This document shows, piece by piece, positions 19,531-28,363 of a DNA stretch of 64,000 bases. The notes under the pieces are model-generated. The model did not search any database. It worked only from the letters and a program-made list of their open reading frames with translations, and was not told the DNA's origin. Source of the stretch: Bradyrhizobium oropedii (GTDB taxonomy: Bacteria > Pseudomonadota > Alphaproteobacteria > Rhizobiales > Xanthobacteraceae). Each line of letters starts with the position of its first letter. Positions within the stretch are counted from its first letter, which is position 1. The stretch is taken from positions 1 to 64,000 of the forward strand of contig NZ_JACMYO010000009.1 of NCBI RefSeq assembly GCF_020889685.1. Reading direction: 5' to 3'. Both the position numbers and the translations under genes were made by a program.

Positions 19531-21270
19531 TTACGCGGGCTCGATCAGCGTCGGTAGGGCTGGCCGAAGCTGCAGATCCTTGCGCTGCTGCGGGCCACGC
19601 GGGCCGTAGTCCAGCTCGGCACCCTTGTTGCTGCTGCCAATGATCGCGGCGGGAGCGTCGTGGGGGTCCATGATCGATTCGACGAAAATCATCGTGTCGT
19701 TCGGTGTCGCGAGGACGTTTTGCAGGTCCCCGACGGTCTGGACGACGAATGAGCGCGCCGACGTATCAGGACGAAACACCTTCGGCAGATCCGCGTAGCT
19801 CCAGTTGGCGATGTCGTTGTAGGGCTCGGTCTTGCCGATATAGCCGCGTTCGATCGTGTACCCGCCGTTGTTGATCAGGAAGATCACCGGCTTGTGGTCA
19901 TGGTGCAGAATGGTCGACAGCTCCTGCGCCGTGACCTGAAACGAACCGTCGCCGAGGAACAGCAGGTGACGACGGTGTGGCGCTGCGGTCAGCGCGCCGA
20001 GCAAGGCTCCGACCGAGTAGCCGATCGAGCCCCAGTTGATTGATCCGACGAAGGTGCAATCCGTCGGAAGCTTTAGGCCCAGGAGAGCGAAAGACGTGCC
20101 ATTGTCGACATACAGAACGTCGCCGGGTCGGAGATAGCTCTGGATGGCTTGCCAGTATGCAGCCTGAGTCAGCTTGGCGAAGCCATCGGGCTGCGTGCTC
20201 GCCACGACCGGCGCAACGACATGACGTTGGGTGCGCTTGCTGTCGATCGGAACCGCGTCAATGACGCCGCGAAGGACTGCCTTGAGCGTCACCGCCTGAT
20301 AGTTTTCATCGGCCACATCCACTGAATGGCCGCGAGCGTGGATTGCGTCGCTGGGCAGCGAGGCCGTGAAGTCGCCAGTGGTGACCTCGATCGGCCGGTA
20401 GCCGACGGAGAGCAGGCAGTCGCTGCTCTCGACTACGTCGCGTACGTGCGGCTCGCTTGCCTTGCCGCCATAGATGCCGAGGTAATGCGGGAACGTCTCG
20501 TCGATCACGGATTTGGCTGCGTTGATCACCGCCACCGGAGCGTGCAGCTTTGCTGCAAGTTCCATGAGCTCGGATGCGACGCCGAACCGGTCCGCGTCAG
20601 CGTCCACAAGGATCGCCGGGGAGGTAGCGGCGGACAGTCTCGCCGCGACGGCGGCGATGCACGAACGCAACCGTTCCCGGTCGCTCGGCGGTTCGGCGAG
20701 CACGAGCGGATCTGCCGGAGCCTCAATCTCCAGGTATGCGATGTCGGAAGGCAGCTCCATGTACACCGGACGCTTTTCCCGCCATGCGGTGAGGATCAGC
20801 CGATCGATCTCCGTGGTCGCGTTTCGGGGAGTGATCCGGGCCCGCGCGACGGTTACTCGTGCGTAGGCGTCAAGAAAGTGATCAAACGATCCGTCGGCCA
20901 TGGTATGGTGCATTCCCAAGCCACGGTCGATGGACCTGAGCGGGATCGATCCGCAGATGCAGATGACCGGAACGTGCTCGCTGTATGAGCCACCAACACC
21001 GTTGATCGCACTCAAGGCACCGACGCCGTTCGTTACCAGGAGCGCACCCAGACCGTTCAGCCGTGCATAGCCGTCGGCCGCATAGGACGCGACCAGCTCG
21101 CCGGTCGTGCCGATCCATTTCACCGTCCCGGTATCGTGAAGTTGCTGCAACAGCGTCAGGTTGTAGTCACCGGGGACGCCGAACAGATGTCGGATGCCGG
21201 CCTCCTCGAGACGGCGAAGCAGGAAGTCGCCGATTGTCATTCGCTGGCCGGGTCTGGGGTTGCTGGACAT
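19531..21270 (-). CDS. ThDP-dependent 2-keto acid decarboxylase (pyruvate/indolepyruvate decarboxylase type)
   Basis: About 579 residues from MSSNPRPGQRMTIGDFLLRRLEE; an ATG at 21324 would add 18 residues, but the nearer ribosome binding site favours 21270. Catalytic features of the PDC/IPDC group are GTTGELVASYAADGYARL (Glu), LGMHHTMADGS (His-His pair, absent from PoxB-type enzymes), FLGDGSFQVTAQELSTILHHDHKPVIFLINN, and GGYTIERGYIG (Glu). The HH pair shows a non-oxidative decarboxylase giving an aldehyde. Context (PoxB, malic enzyme) favours pyruvate; indole- or phenylpyruvate cannot be excluded. Confidence 0.85.
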   Translation of the reverse strand: MSSNPRPGQRMTIGDFLLRRLEEAGIRHLFGVPGDYNLTLLQQLHDTGTVKWIGTTGELVASYAADGYARLNGLGALLVTNGVGALSAINGVGGSYSEHVPVICICGSIPLRSIDRGLGMHHTMADGSFDHFLDAYARVTVARARITPRNATTEIDRLILTAWREKRPVYMELPSDIAYLEIEAPADPLVLAEPPSDRERLRSCIAAVAARLSAATSPAILVDADADRFGVASELMELAAKLHAPVAVINAAKSVIDETFPHYLGIYGGKASEPHVRDVVESSDCLLSVGYRPIEVTTGDFTASLPSDAIHARGHSVDVADENYQAVTLKAVLRGVIDAVPIDSKRTQRHVVAPVVASTQPDGFAKLTQAAYWQAIQSYLRPGDVLYVDNGTSFALLGLKLPTDCTFVGSINWGSIGYSVGALLGALTAAPHRRHLLFLGDGSFQVTAQELSTILHHDHKPVIFLINNGGYTIERGYIGKTEPYNDIANWSYADLPKVFRPDTSARSFVVQTVGDLQNVLATPNDTMIFVESIMDPHDAPAAIIGSSNKGAELDYGPRGPQQRKDLQLRPALPTLIEPA

Positions 21271-21376
21271 TGTGTTGTTCCGCTCTGTTTCCAAGGCTCG
21301 GGATATCGACGGAAGCCTGCGCACGAAGCTCTGCTGAAGCGAACTCCGTTCTTCTCCGCCGCTTGCGTTGGCTCCT

Positions 21377-21444
21377 AGCTAAACCGGGTGCGCTGTCATC
21401 GCGAGTGAAGTTCGGCTAATCGTGCCCAATCGCGGCTAACGGGC
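21377..21444 (-). promoter_or_regulatory. Conserved 68-bp control region ahead of the decarboxylase
   Basis: AGCTAAACCG at 21377-21386 and the 45-bp block 21400-21444 (core AGTTCGGCTAAT and AATCGCGGCTAAC) recur with the same 23-bp offset at 28156-28223 ahead of the malic enzyme; 42 of the 45 block positions are identical. The motif has the same orientation relative to both genes, and GCTAA steps recur inside it. This is a likely operator/promoter bound by a common regulator. Confidence 0.7.
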
Positions 21445-21542
21445 AGACAATTCCGAGATAACGAAGTCATCGTAGCGCATCCGTTCATGCGCAAGCTGGA
21501 GGCGATCCGGTCACACTTCAAGTGTGGATGCCTTGTCGGATC

Positions 21543-22877
21543 TCAGCCGTTCGGCATCCGCGGCGGCTCGGGAATCAGGCGCGAGCTACGCTGGCCGGTG
21601 AAATACGACCAGAGCCACTGGCGCTGTACACGAAGGCGGTTCTGCAGTTGCGGGAGGGAGAGGATGTGAACGATCGCCCACACCAGGAATGTCAGGAAGC
21701 CGCTTGTGCGCAACCAACCTCGCTCCAGCACCGCGTAGTTCTTGCCGACGACGGCCATGTTGCCCCTGTCGAAATAGCGAAACGGTCGTCTGAGCTCTCG
21801 GCCCTTCAGCTCCTTCGCGATCAACCGTCCGACATAGCGCCCTTGCTGAATTGCGGCCTGCGCCACGCCCGGCACTGCACGCCCGTCTTGCATCACCGAC
21901 GCTGCGTCGCCGACGACAAACACTCCAGGGGCGTTTGCCACCTTGAGGAACGGGTCAACCAGTGCCCGCCCCGCGTGGTCGGTCTTTGGACCCAGCATCT
22001 TTGCAAGTGGCGATGCAGCGACCCCGGCCGTCCAAAGCACTGTAGCGCTTGGGATCCTGCTTCCGCCAGCGACTACGCCCTGCTCGTCGACCGTCTCAAC
22101 CTTGACGCCGGTCAAGACCTTCACGCCGAGCTCTTCCAGATGCTTGGTCACCCTGCGGGACAGCCGCTCAGCGAAGGCCGGCAGCACCCGCTCGCCCGCA
22201 TCAAGTAAAATGATGCTCGCCTTTGCCGGATCGATGCGACGAAAGTTGCCGCGCAGCGTGACCTTGGCCATTTGCGCCAGAGACGCTGCAAGTTCGACGC
22301 CGGTGGGGCCTGCGCCGACCAGCACAAAGGTCATCTGGCGCGTGCGCTCGCTTTCGTCCTCAGTCGTTGCCGCCAGCTCAAACGCGCTCAGGATTTTGGT
22401 GCGGATTGTTTCAGCGTCGCTGAGGCTCTTGAGCCCTGGTGCAAACTGCGCAAATTCGTCGTGCCCGAAGTAGCTCGGGCGCATGCCGGTCGCAACCACC
22501 AGATAGTCGAATGCGATCTTGCGGACGCCCACGCCGGGGGCGAACGCCTCAATCGTGCGGGAAGCGATGTCAACGCCAGTGACCTCCGCCAGGACGACGC
22601 TGGCGTTTCGCTGCTTCGCCTCGAGCTGACGGATCGGCGCGGCGATCTCCGCAGGCGAGAGCACCGCCGTCGCCACCTGGTAGAGGAGCGGCTGAAATAT
22701 GTGGTGGTTGCGTCGATCGATCACCAAGACGTCGGCATCGGCGTGCCGCAGCGCGCGTGCCGCCGCAAGTCCCGCGAAACCGCCGCCGACAATCACGACG
22801 CGCTTGCGTTCCGATGGCGGCGCTTCGCCGAAAGCCATTCGCTGCTCTGGCAGATTATTCACCAAGATAGCGCTCAT
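21543..22877 (-). CDS. ndh: Type II NADH:quinone oxidoreductase (NDH-2)
   Basis: 444 residues from MSAILVNNLPEQRM (RBS GAGGTGATC). The first FAD-binding Rossmann motif is VVIVGGGFAGLAAARALRHA and the second (NADH) is TFVLVGAGPTGVELAASLA. GVFVVGDAASV and PGVAQAAIQQGRYVG are typical of the family, and the C-terminus FLTFLVWAIVHILSL is a membrane-associating segment. NDH-2 transfers electrons from NADH to quinone without pumping protons. It lies 77 nt after the ThrE-like gene and upstream of the decarboxylase. Confidence 0.92.
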   Translation of the reverse strand: MSAILVNNLPEQRMAFGEAPPSERKRVVIVGGGFAGLAAARALRHADADVLVIDRRNHHIFQPLLYQVATAVLSPAEIAAPIRQLEAKQRNASVVLAEVTGVDIASRTIEAFAPGVGVRKIAFDYLVVATGMRPSYFGHDEFAQFAPGLKSLSDAETIRTKILSAFELAATTEDESERTRQMTFVLVGAGPTGVELAASLAQMAKVTLRGNFRRIDPAKASIILLDAGERVLPAFAERLSRRVTKHLEELGVKVLTGVKVETVDEQGVVAGGSRIPSATVLWTAGVAASPLAKMLGPKTDHAGRALVDPFLKVANAPGVFVVGDAASVMQDGRAVPGVAQAAIQQGRYVGRLIAKELKGRELRRPFRYFDRGNMAVVGKNYAVLERGWLRTSGFLTFLVWAIVHILSLPQLQNRLRVQRQWLWSYFTGQRSSRLIPEPPRMPNG

Positions 22878-22954
22878 GATCACCTCGTTCGTGCCATTGT
22901 TATCAACGGCTTTCGCCGACGCTCGGCGGCATTTTCGAGCAGGCGACGGCATCC

Positions 22955-24307
22955 TTAGCCTCTCTGATTCTGCTGGTGCCGATCACCGAAGTGATCGATT
23001 GCCATCTTTGGCACGACCAAGCCGACACTCATCGCCAGTATGATGGCGAGCGCGGTTACGCCGTCGCCGATCGTAGTCCCAACCAACTGTGACGTTTCCT
23101 GTGTCGTAGATGCGATCTGCCACAATCCGCTCATCATTCTGAAGACGTAGACGCCGGGCATCATTGACACCACGGACGCAAAGCCGATCGCTGCAAACGG
23201 CAGATGCCAGCGGCGCGAGACCGGCGCAAGCAGAAAGCCGACGACAAGGCAGGCCACTAGGGCGCCCGCTACCACGCCAAAGCCAAGCTTAGCCATTGCA
23301 ATCCAGCGCAAGGCATGAGCCAGAGCGCCGACAGCGACGGGCCACCCAAGCATGTTCAGCGGAGTCGAAAAGAACACGCTGTAGCAAGCGACCGCAACGC
23401 CAGCCGCAACGACATCGAGCCACACCGGCACAGCCAAGCCCGGCGGGTCGATCGGCAACGACGCCTGGAACGGCGCAAGCCCGAGCAGCAGCCCGGTCGA
23501 GATCGCGACGAGGATAAGACCGGCATAGATCACGCGGGCCGCACCGAGATGAATGCGCCCGCCGATCAGGTCAAGCGTGCCGTTCAGAATGTGCGGCCCC
23601 GGAACCAGAACCATGCAGGGGCAGACGACGACAAGCCGCAGCGCCGTGCTTAATTGATAGCGCACCGCGAATCCCCCGATGAGACCTGCAAGAAGCGCTG
23701 CGCAAAACGGCTGAATGAAGATGTTCGTGCTCACGCGGGCGGTAACGCGGCGGAGCAAAGCGCCCATTGCCGCGCTCGCAAAGATCACGAGTGCGGCAAT
23801 CCCGTGCTGAACGCCGAAGATAATTGCCAGCGCGACAGCGCCTGCGCCCGCAGCCAGCGCGAACAGCCAGGTCGGTGCCGGCGGCTGGTTATTGATAGCG
23901 TCGATGCGCTTGCGTGCTTCGTCGAGGGAAAGCTGGTCAGCCTCGATGTCTGCAATTGCCTGCATTGCGGAAGCGACGCGGCCCATGTCCACGTTGGTGG
24001 GAACGGCTGCGACCTGCCAGATCCGTGGGATCCCGCCACTTTCCCCGCGCAGTACCAGTTCACCCCAGCGCGGCAACAGTTCGGCGCGGACCCCAGCCCT
24101 GTCGCCGATCCGCCGGATTGTACCGCCGACCTGTTCCGTGGACTGGCCGTTAACATAGAGCACTTTTGCGAACGCAAGGATCAAATCATAGCGCTCGTCG
24201 GTGGTTTCGATGTATCTCCCCCGCGAGGAACGAAGCGACTTTGGTTCTCCGCCGCGTGAGTTTTCACCGACGGTACCGGCGACTGTCACGTCAACCAGAT
24301 TAGTCAT
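22955..24307 (-). CDS. Threonine/serine exporter family protein (ThrE-like)
   Basis: 450 residues. The N-terminal soluble domain ([36 protein letters not shown]) and about ten membrane helices match the fused ThrE (DUF1212 + DUF3815) architecture. [34 protein letters not shown] and [14 protein letters not shown] are diagnostic stretches. It overlaps the upstream FUSC gene by 8 nt. Substrates in characterised members are threonine and serine; here a small acid exported during pyruvate overflow is possible but speculative. Confidence 0.85.
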   Translation of the reverse strand: MTNLVDVTVAGTVGENSRGGEPKSLRSSRGRYIETTDERYDLILAFAKVLYVNGQSTEQVGGTIRRIGDRAGVRAELLPRWGELVLRGESGGIPRIWQVAAVPTNVDMGRVASAMQAIADIEADQLSLDEARKRIDAINNQPPAPTWLFALAAGAGAVALAIIFGVQHGIAALVIFASAAMGALLRRVTARVSTNIFIQPFCAALLAGLIGGFAVRYQLSTALRLVVVCPCMVLVPGPHILNGTLDLIGGRIHLGAARVIYAGLILVAISTGLLLGLAPFQASLPIDPPGLAVPVWLDVVAAGVAVACYSVFFSTPLNMLGWPVAVGALAHALRWIAMAKLGFGVVAGALVACLVVGFLLAPVSRRWHLPFAAIGFASVVSMMPGVYVFRMMSGLWQIASTTQETSQLVGTTIGDGVTALAIILAMSVGLVVPKMAIDHFGDRHQQNQRG

Positions 24308-24884
24308 GTCGCGTACCTTTTGGGTGCATCGAGGCTAAGCTGGATCGCGATACCTGCCGCGCGCGGATGAATCTCTGGAGCAAATGAAAGCCGATCCACT
24401 GGCAAAGAACGCCAATCGAGATGCCCACCACAGTATCGAGGAGGCGCAGCAGTGGTTGTCGCCAGCTATCGTGTGGGTCCATGGTGGCAACGACCATCAC
24501 GACGACAGTTGTGATACCGGTCGTGATGATGTCGCCTCGCCGGCGTAGCAAGACCATGACGACGGTGCCGATGGCCAACAGGATTGCGATACTCAACGGT
24601 GTTGCCGGGAAAAACCAGAGATAGGGCAGGCACAATGCGAAGCTGACACATGTCGCGATCAGCCGCGCGAGCCCTGCGGAAACGCTGTCGAGCTCCTTTT
24701 CCCTAAACACGAAAACGGCGGCAACGGCGGCCCACATCCCGCCGAGCAGATCAGTCGGCGTGTCGACAAGTCGCGTCAGGCCCGCCGTCATTGCCCAGTA
24801 TGACAGGAGGGCGGCAACGGCCATTTCCATGGCGTATGCGAAATCCACGAGGGTGATGTTCGCTCGTTCTTCAATTTCGGACAT
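24300..24884 (-). CDS. Small FUSC/aromatic-acid-exporter-like membrane protein
   Basis: 194 residues from [12 protein letters not shown] (RBS GAGGAACG, 14 nt after fumC). Six hydrophobic segments with [36 protein letters not shown] and [20 protein letters not shown], the repeated half-module of the FUSC/ArAE family. It has only one module, whereas full exporters such as the one at 36857 have two. Co-transcribed with fumC and the ThrE-like gene. Confidence 0.75.
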   Translation of the reverse strand: MSEIEERANITLVDFAYAMEMAVAALLSYWAMTAGLTRLVDTPTDLLGGMWAAVAAVFVFREKELDSVSAGLARLIATCVSFALCLPYLWFFPATPLSIAILLAIGTVVMVLLRRRGDIITTGITTVVVMVVATMDPHDSWRQPLLRLLDTVVGISIGVLCQWIGFHLLQRFIRARQVSRSSLASMHPKGTRHD

Positions 24885-24897
24885 GGCTTCGCGTTCC

Positions 24898-26334
24898 TCA
24901 ACCCACCAAGCTATCTGCCTTGGCCGGCTCGCCCGCATTGGCCACATACGGCGTCACCATCTTGGCAGGGTCGACGACCCGGTCAAACTCCTCCTCGCTA
25001 ACGAACCCGAGCTTGAGCGCGGCGGCCTTCAGCGTGAGATCGTTGTCCATCGCGTAATGCGCAATCTTCGACGCCTTGTCGTAGCCGATCACAGGCGCAA
25101 GCGCGGTCACCAGCATCAGCGACCGATCGACATACTCGTTGATCTTCTTCAGGTTGGGCCTGGTCCCTTCCACCAGGAACTTGCGGAAATTGACGCAGCC
25201 GTCGCTCAGGATCGTGATCGAGTGCGCGATGTTGAAGATCATCAGCGGCTTGTAGACGTTCATCTCCAGGTAACCGCCGGCGCCGCCAAAGCCGACCGCG
25301 ACGTCGTTACCCATGACCTGCACCGCGATCATGGTCAGCGCCTCGCACTGCGTGGGGTTGACCTTGCCCGGCATGATGGAAGAACCCGGCTCGTTCTCCG
25401 GGATGTTCAGCTCGGCAAATCCGGCGCGAGGTCCGCACGACAACAGGCGGATGTCGTTGGCGATCTTGTAGAGCGAAACCGCAAGGGTTCGCAGCGTTCC
25501 GGACAATTGCACCAGCGCGTCATGGGCGCCTTGCACCGTGAACTTGTTAGGCGCGCTTACGAACGGGAGCCCTGTGAGTTTGGCGATTTCGGCCGCCGCC
25601 GACTCGGCAAAGCCGGGGGCGGAATTGATGCCGGTGCCGACCGCAGTGCCGCCGAGCGCGAGTCGATACACAGCCGGCAACGACGCTTCGATCCGGACGA
25701 GATCATCCGTCAGCATGCCGGCATAGCCCGACCATTCCTGGCCCAGCGTCAGCGGCGTCGCATCCTGCATGTGCGTGCGGCCGATCTTGACGATCTTGTC
25801 CCATTCCTTCGCCTTGGCAGCAACGGCATCGCGCAATGCAGTGACCGCTGGGACCAGGCGCTGCTTGACGTTCACGGCGGCCGCGATGTTCATGGTCGAG
25901 GGAAAGGAATCGTTCGACGATTGCGCCATATTGACGTGATCGTTGGGATGAACAGGCGCGTGGCTGCCGAGCGCCGTGCCGGCAAGCTGGCAGCAGCGAT
26001 TTGAAATCACTTCGTTGACATTCATGTTGAACTGCGTGCCGCTACCAGTCATCCAGACGTGCAGAGGGAACATGTCGTGATGCTTGCCGGCGAGGATTTC
26101 GTCGCAGGTCTGGACGATCAGCTTGTATCTGGCTTGATCCAGCCGTCCGCTGGCATGGTTGGCGGTTGCGGCCGCTTTCTTCAGGATCGCGTAACCCGTG
26201 ATCATCTCGCGGGGGATCAAGTCCTTGCCGATGCTGAAATGCTCCAGCGATCGCTGCGTCTGGGCGCCCCACAGCTTGTCGGCGGCCACTTGCACAACAC
26301 CGAGGCTATCGGTTTCTTTCCTGAACTGGGTCAT
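24898..26334 (-). CDS. fumC: Class II fumarate hydratase
   Basis: 478 residues from [12 protein letters not shown], preceded by GAAAGGAAACACCA. The superfamily signature [16 protein letters not shown] is intact, with [36 protein letters not shown] and [16 protein letters not shown], the three conserved regions of the fumarase/aspartase family. It interconverts fumarate and malate without an Fe-S cluster. The malic enzyme gene lies upstream, so malate produced here could be turned into pyruvate. An in-frame ATG at 26475 would extend into the terminator and malic enzyme gene and is rejected. Confidence 0.95.
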   Translation of the reverse strand: MTQFRKETDSLGVVQVAADKLWGAQTQRSLEHFSIGKDLIPREMITGYAILKKAAATANHASGRLDQARYKLIVQTCDEILAGKHHDMFPLHVWMTGSGTQFNMNVNEVISNRCCQLAGTALGSHAPVHPNDHVNMAQSSNDSFPSTMNIAAAVNVKQRLVPAVTALRDAVAAKAKEWDKIVKIGRTHMQDATPLTLGQEWSGYAGMLTDDLVRIEASLPAVYRLALGGTAVGTGINSAPGFAESAAAEIAKLTGLPFVSAPNKFTVQGAHDALVQLSGTLRTLAVSLYKIANDIRLLSCGPRAGFAELNIPENEPGSSIMPGKVNPTQCEALTMIAVQVMGNDVAVGFGGAGGYLEMNVYKPLMIFNIAHSITILSDGCVNFRKFLVEGTRPNLKKINEYVDRSLMLVTALAPVIGYDKASKIAHYAMDNDLTLKAAALKLGFVSEEEFDRVVDPAKMVTPYVANAGEPAKADSLVG

Positions 26335-26381
26335 TGGTGTTTCCTTTCTCGTGGCTGTGTTTCGCATCCCGTCCGGGATTA

Positions 26382-26408
26382 GGGGGTGGAGCTTTGACCT
26401 CCACCCCC
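26382..26408 (-). terminator. Hairpin between malic enzyme and fumC
   Basis: GGGGGTGGAG, a 7-base loop and CTCCACCCCC form a perfect 10-bp stem 15 nt after the malic enzyme stop. There is no T run on the minus strand (TAATCCCGG follows), so it may attenuate rather than end transcription, or stabilise the mRNA end. Confidence 0.6.
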
Positions 26409-26422
26409 TCTTCATCTCTTGA

Positions 26423-28090
26423 TCAACCCGCGGCAGCGGCGCTCGAGTAGCGTCGGACGGAAGGATTGCGTTCATAGGCTGGGACGTACACTTTCTCCGC
26501 TATCAGACGGGAGAGATCGTCCGGTCGCGGCACGCGAGCGAGCCCGCGTTCGAAGATGTGCTCGGCGATCCGGGTGGCGACGTGCAGCGAGGTTTTCAGG
26601 ATCTTGCTTTGCGGTGGATAGATCAGACCGACATCGAGACTGTCCTGGCCGACCTGTTCGGCAACGGCCTTTGCGGCGACGATGAACATTTGATCTGTGA
26701 CCCGCTTCGCCTCGGTCGCGTAGACCGCCATGCCCATCGGCGGGAAGATGTAGACGTTGTTGCCTTGACCAGGCACGAAGTGTTTGCCTTCGACGCTCAA
26801 TGGCGGAAACGGACTGCCGCTTGCGAAGATCGCGCGGCCGTTCGACCACGTGTAAGCCTCTTCGGCGGTACACTCCGAGCGAGATGTCGGATTGGAGTAA
26901 GGGAAAATGATCGGCCTGTCGTTGATCTCAGAGATGGCCTCGATAACTCTCTGATTGAACAGCTTTGGCACCGTGCTCACGCCAATGATGCCGGTCGGCC
27001 TCATAGCCCTGATTGCCGCGGCGAAATCACTGATCGGCTCGTGCTCGATAGCGAAGGGCTTCTGAAACTCCATCATCTTGCTTGATGAGGTCAGCAGACC
27101 ATTGATGTCGAAAAGATTGTTCCGGCTTCTGGCCTGATCGATCGTAAGCCCCTCCATGACCATGGCCTGCGAGATCAATTCGGCAATCCCGGTCGCGGCT
27201 GAACCTGCGCCCAGAAACAGGAACCTCTGATCGGTGAGCTTCTGACCACTGATCCGGAGGGCACCATAGATGCCGGCCAGCGCCACCGACGCCGTACCCT
27301 GGATATCGTCATTGTAGGTACAGATGCGATCGCGGTATTTGGCCAGAATGGGAACGGCGTTGAAGTTGGCGAAGTCTTCCCATTGAATGCAGCTCTTCGG
27401 GTAGAGCTCCTGGACGGCCGTAACGAACTCGTCGATGAAGGCATCGTACTGTTCGCCGCGAACGCGCTGATGGCGCAGACCGAGATAAAGCGGATCGTCC
27501 AGCAACGCCGCATTGTTCGTCCCGACATCGATCGTGACCGGAAGGCAAAGCTCAGGCGGCACACCCGCACAGGCGGTATAAAGCGCAAGCTTTCCGATCG
27601 GGATGCCCATTCCGCCGACCCCAAGGTCTCCGAGGCCGAGGATCCGCTCGCCGTCCGTAACGACGATGAAGCGCACATTCTTCTCGGGCCAGTTGGACAG
27701 CCAACGCTTGAGTTGGCCCTTGGCCGAGATCGGCAGGTACACGCCCCTGGCAGCATGGAAGATATGGTCGAACTTTTGGCACGCTTCACCGACCGTCGGC
27801 GTGTAGACCAGTGGCATGAACCCGGCCGGGTCTGACATCAGGACCGCATAATAGAGGGTTTCGTTTCGGGCCTGCAGATCAGACAGTAGCAGGTACTTCT
27901 GCAGATCGTTATCCAGCGTCGCAAGCTGCGCATGAATGCGGGAGACCTGGCGATCGAGTGTCGAAGGAACAGGGGGTAGCAGGCCCTCAAGCCCGAGGGC
28001 GCGTCGTTCTTCAACGGAAAAGGCGGAGCCCTTGTTGAGATGTGGACTGCGCAGCAATGCATAGCCTTTGCCAGCGACGTCAGCGGTCAT
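26423..28090 (-). CDS. maeA: NAD-type malic enzyme
   Basis: About 555 residues, the size of the single-domain NAD malic enzymes. Conserved segments: [18 protein letters not shown] (catalytic Tyr), [36 protein letters not shown] (metal-binding Glu-Asp), [15 protein letters not shown] and the Rossmann [15 protein letters not shown]. It oxidatively decarboxylates malate to pyruvate and CO2. ATG 28090 is preferred to 28102 because GGGAGTGACC lies immediately ahead. The conserved control box at 28156-28223 lies upstream, as it does for the decarboxylase. Confidence 0.93.
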   Translation of the reverse strand: MTADVAGKGYALLRSPHLNKGSAFSVEERRALGLEGLLPPVPSTLDRQVSRIHAQLATLDNDLQKYLLLSDLQARNETLYYAVLMSDPAGFMPLVYTPTVGEACQKFDHIFHAARGVYLPISAKGQLKRWLSNWPEKNVRFIVVTDGERILGLGDLGVGGMGIPIGKLALYTACAGVPPELCLPVTIDVGTNNAALLDDPLYLGLRHQRVRGEQYDAFIDEFVTAVQELYPKSCIQWEDFANFNAVPILAKYRDRICTYNDDIQGTASVALAGIYGALRISGQKLTDQRFLFLGAGSAATGIAELISQAMVMEGLTIDQARSRNNLFDINGLLTSSSKMMEFQKPFAIEHEPISDFAAAIRAMRPTGIIGVSTVPKLFNQRVIEAISEINDRPIIFPYSNPTSRSECTAEEAYTWSNGRAIFASGSPFPPLSVEGKHFVPGQGNNVYIFPPMGMAVYATEAKRVTDQMFIVAAKAVAEQVGQDSLDVGLIYPPQSKILKTSLHVATRIAEHIFERGLARVPRPDDLSRLIAEKVYVPAYERNPSVRRYSSAAAAG

Positions 28091-28155
28091 GGTCACTCCC
28101 ATCGTTCGATATGAGGAACGGAGCGCCGCTCAATCCCTCGTCCAGGTCGGCCGCA

Positions 28156-28223
28156 AGCTAAACCGCGCCTTGTATCCACGCGAGTTAAGTTCGGCTAATC
28201 GCGCCCAATCGCGGCTAACGAGC
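28156..28223 (-). promoter_or_regulatory. Conserved 68-bp control region ahead of the malic enzyme
   Basis: Same arrangement as at 21377-21444: AGCTAAACCG, a 13-bp variable spacer, then the 45-bp block 28179-28223 with AGTTCGGCTAAT and AATCGCGGCTAAC. Steps of GTTAA/GCTAA fall at 28184, 28194 and 28214, that is 10 and 20 bp apart, as expected for direct repeats bound on one face of the helix by a winged-helix protein. Confidence 0.7.
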
Positions 28224-28320
28224 GATAGGTTCCACTTGCGTTCGGTCGAGCGAGGCGAGGGATAGCTGGCAATTCCCAGGCGCTGCGGTATGATTTGTGC
28301 GAAGAGACGCAATAAGGTCA

Positions 28321-28332
28321 ATTAGCCGAACT
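28321..28332 (+). promoter_or_regulatory. Core of the control box ahead of the STAND regulator
   Basis: ATTAGCCGAACT is the exact reverse complement of the 12-bp core AGTTCGGCTAAT found in both 68-bp boxes. Relative to the gene it precedes, it has the same orientation as the other copies. It ends 31 nt upstream of the GTG start at 28364, which suggests autoregulation. Confidence 0.55.
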
Positions 28333-28363
28333 CAATTCGAAGGCCGACCCCGGAGCTTGTCAG

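Noticed and set aside
24760..26004. 414-codon plus-strand frame opposite fumC
   Set aside because: Antisense shadow. The minus strand has an intact fumarase.
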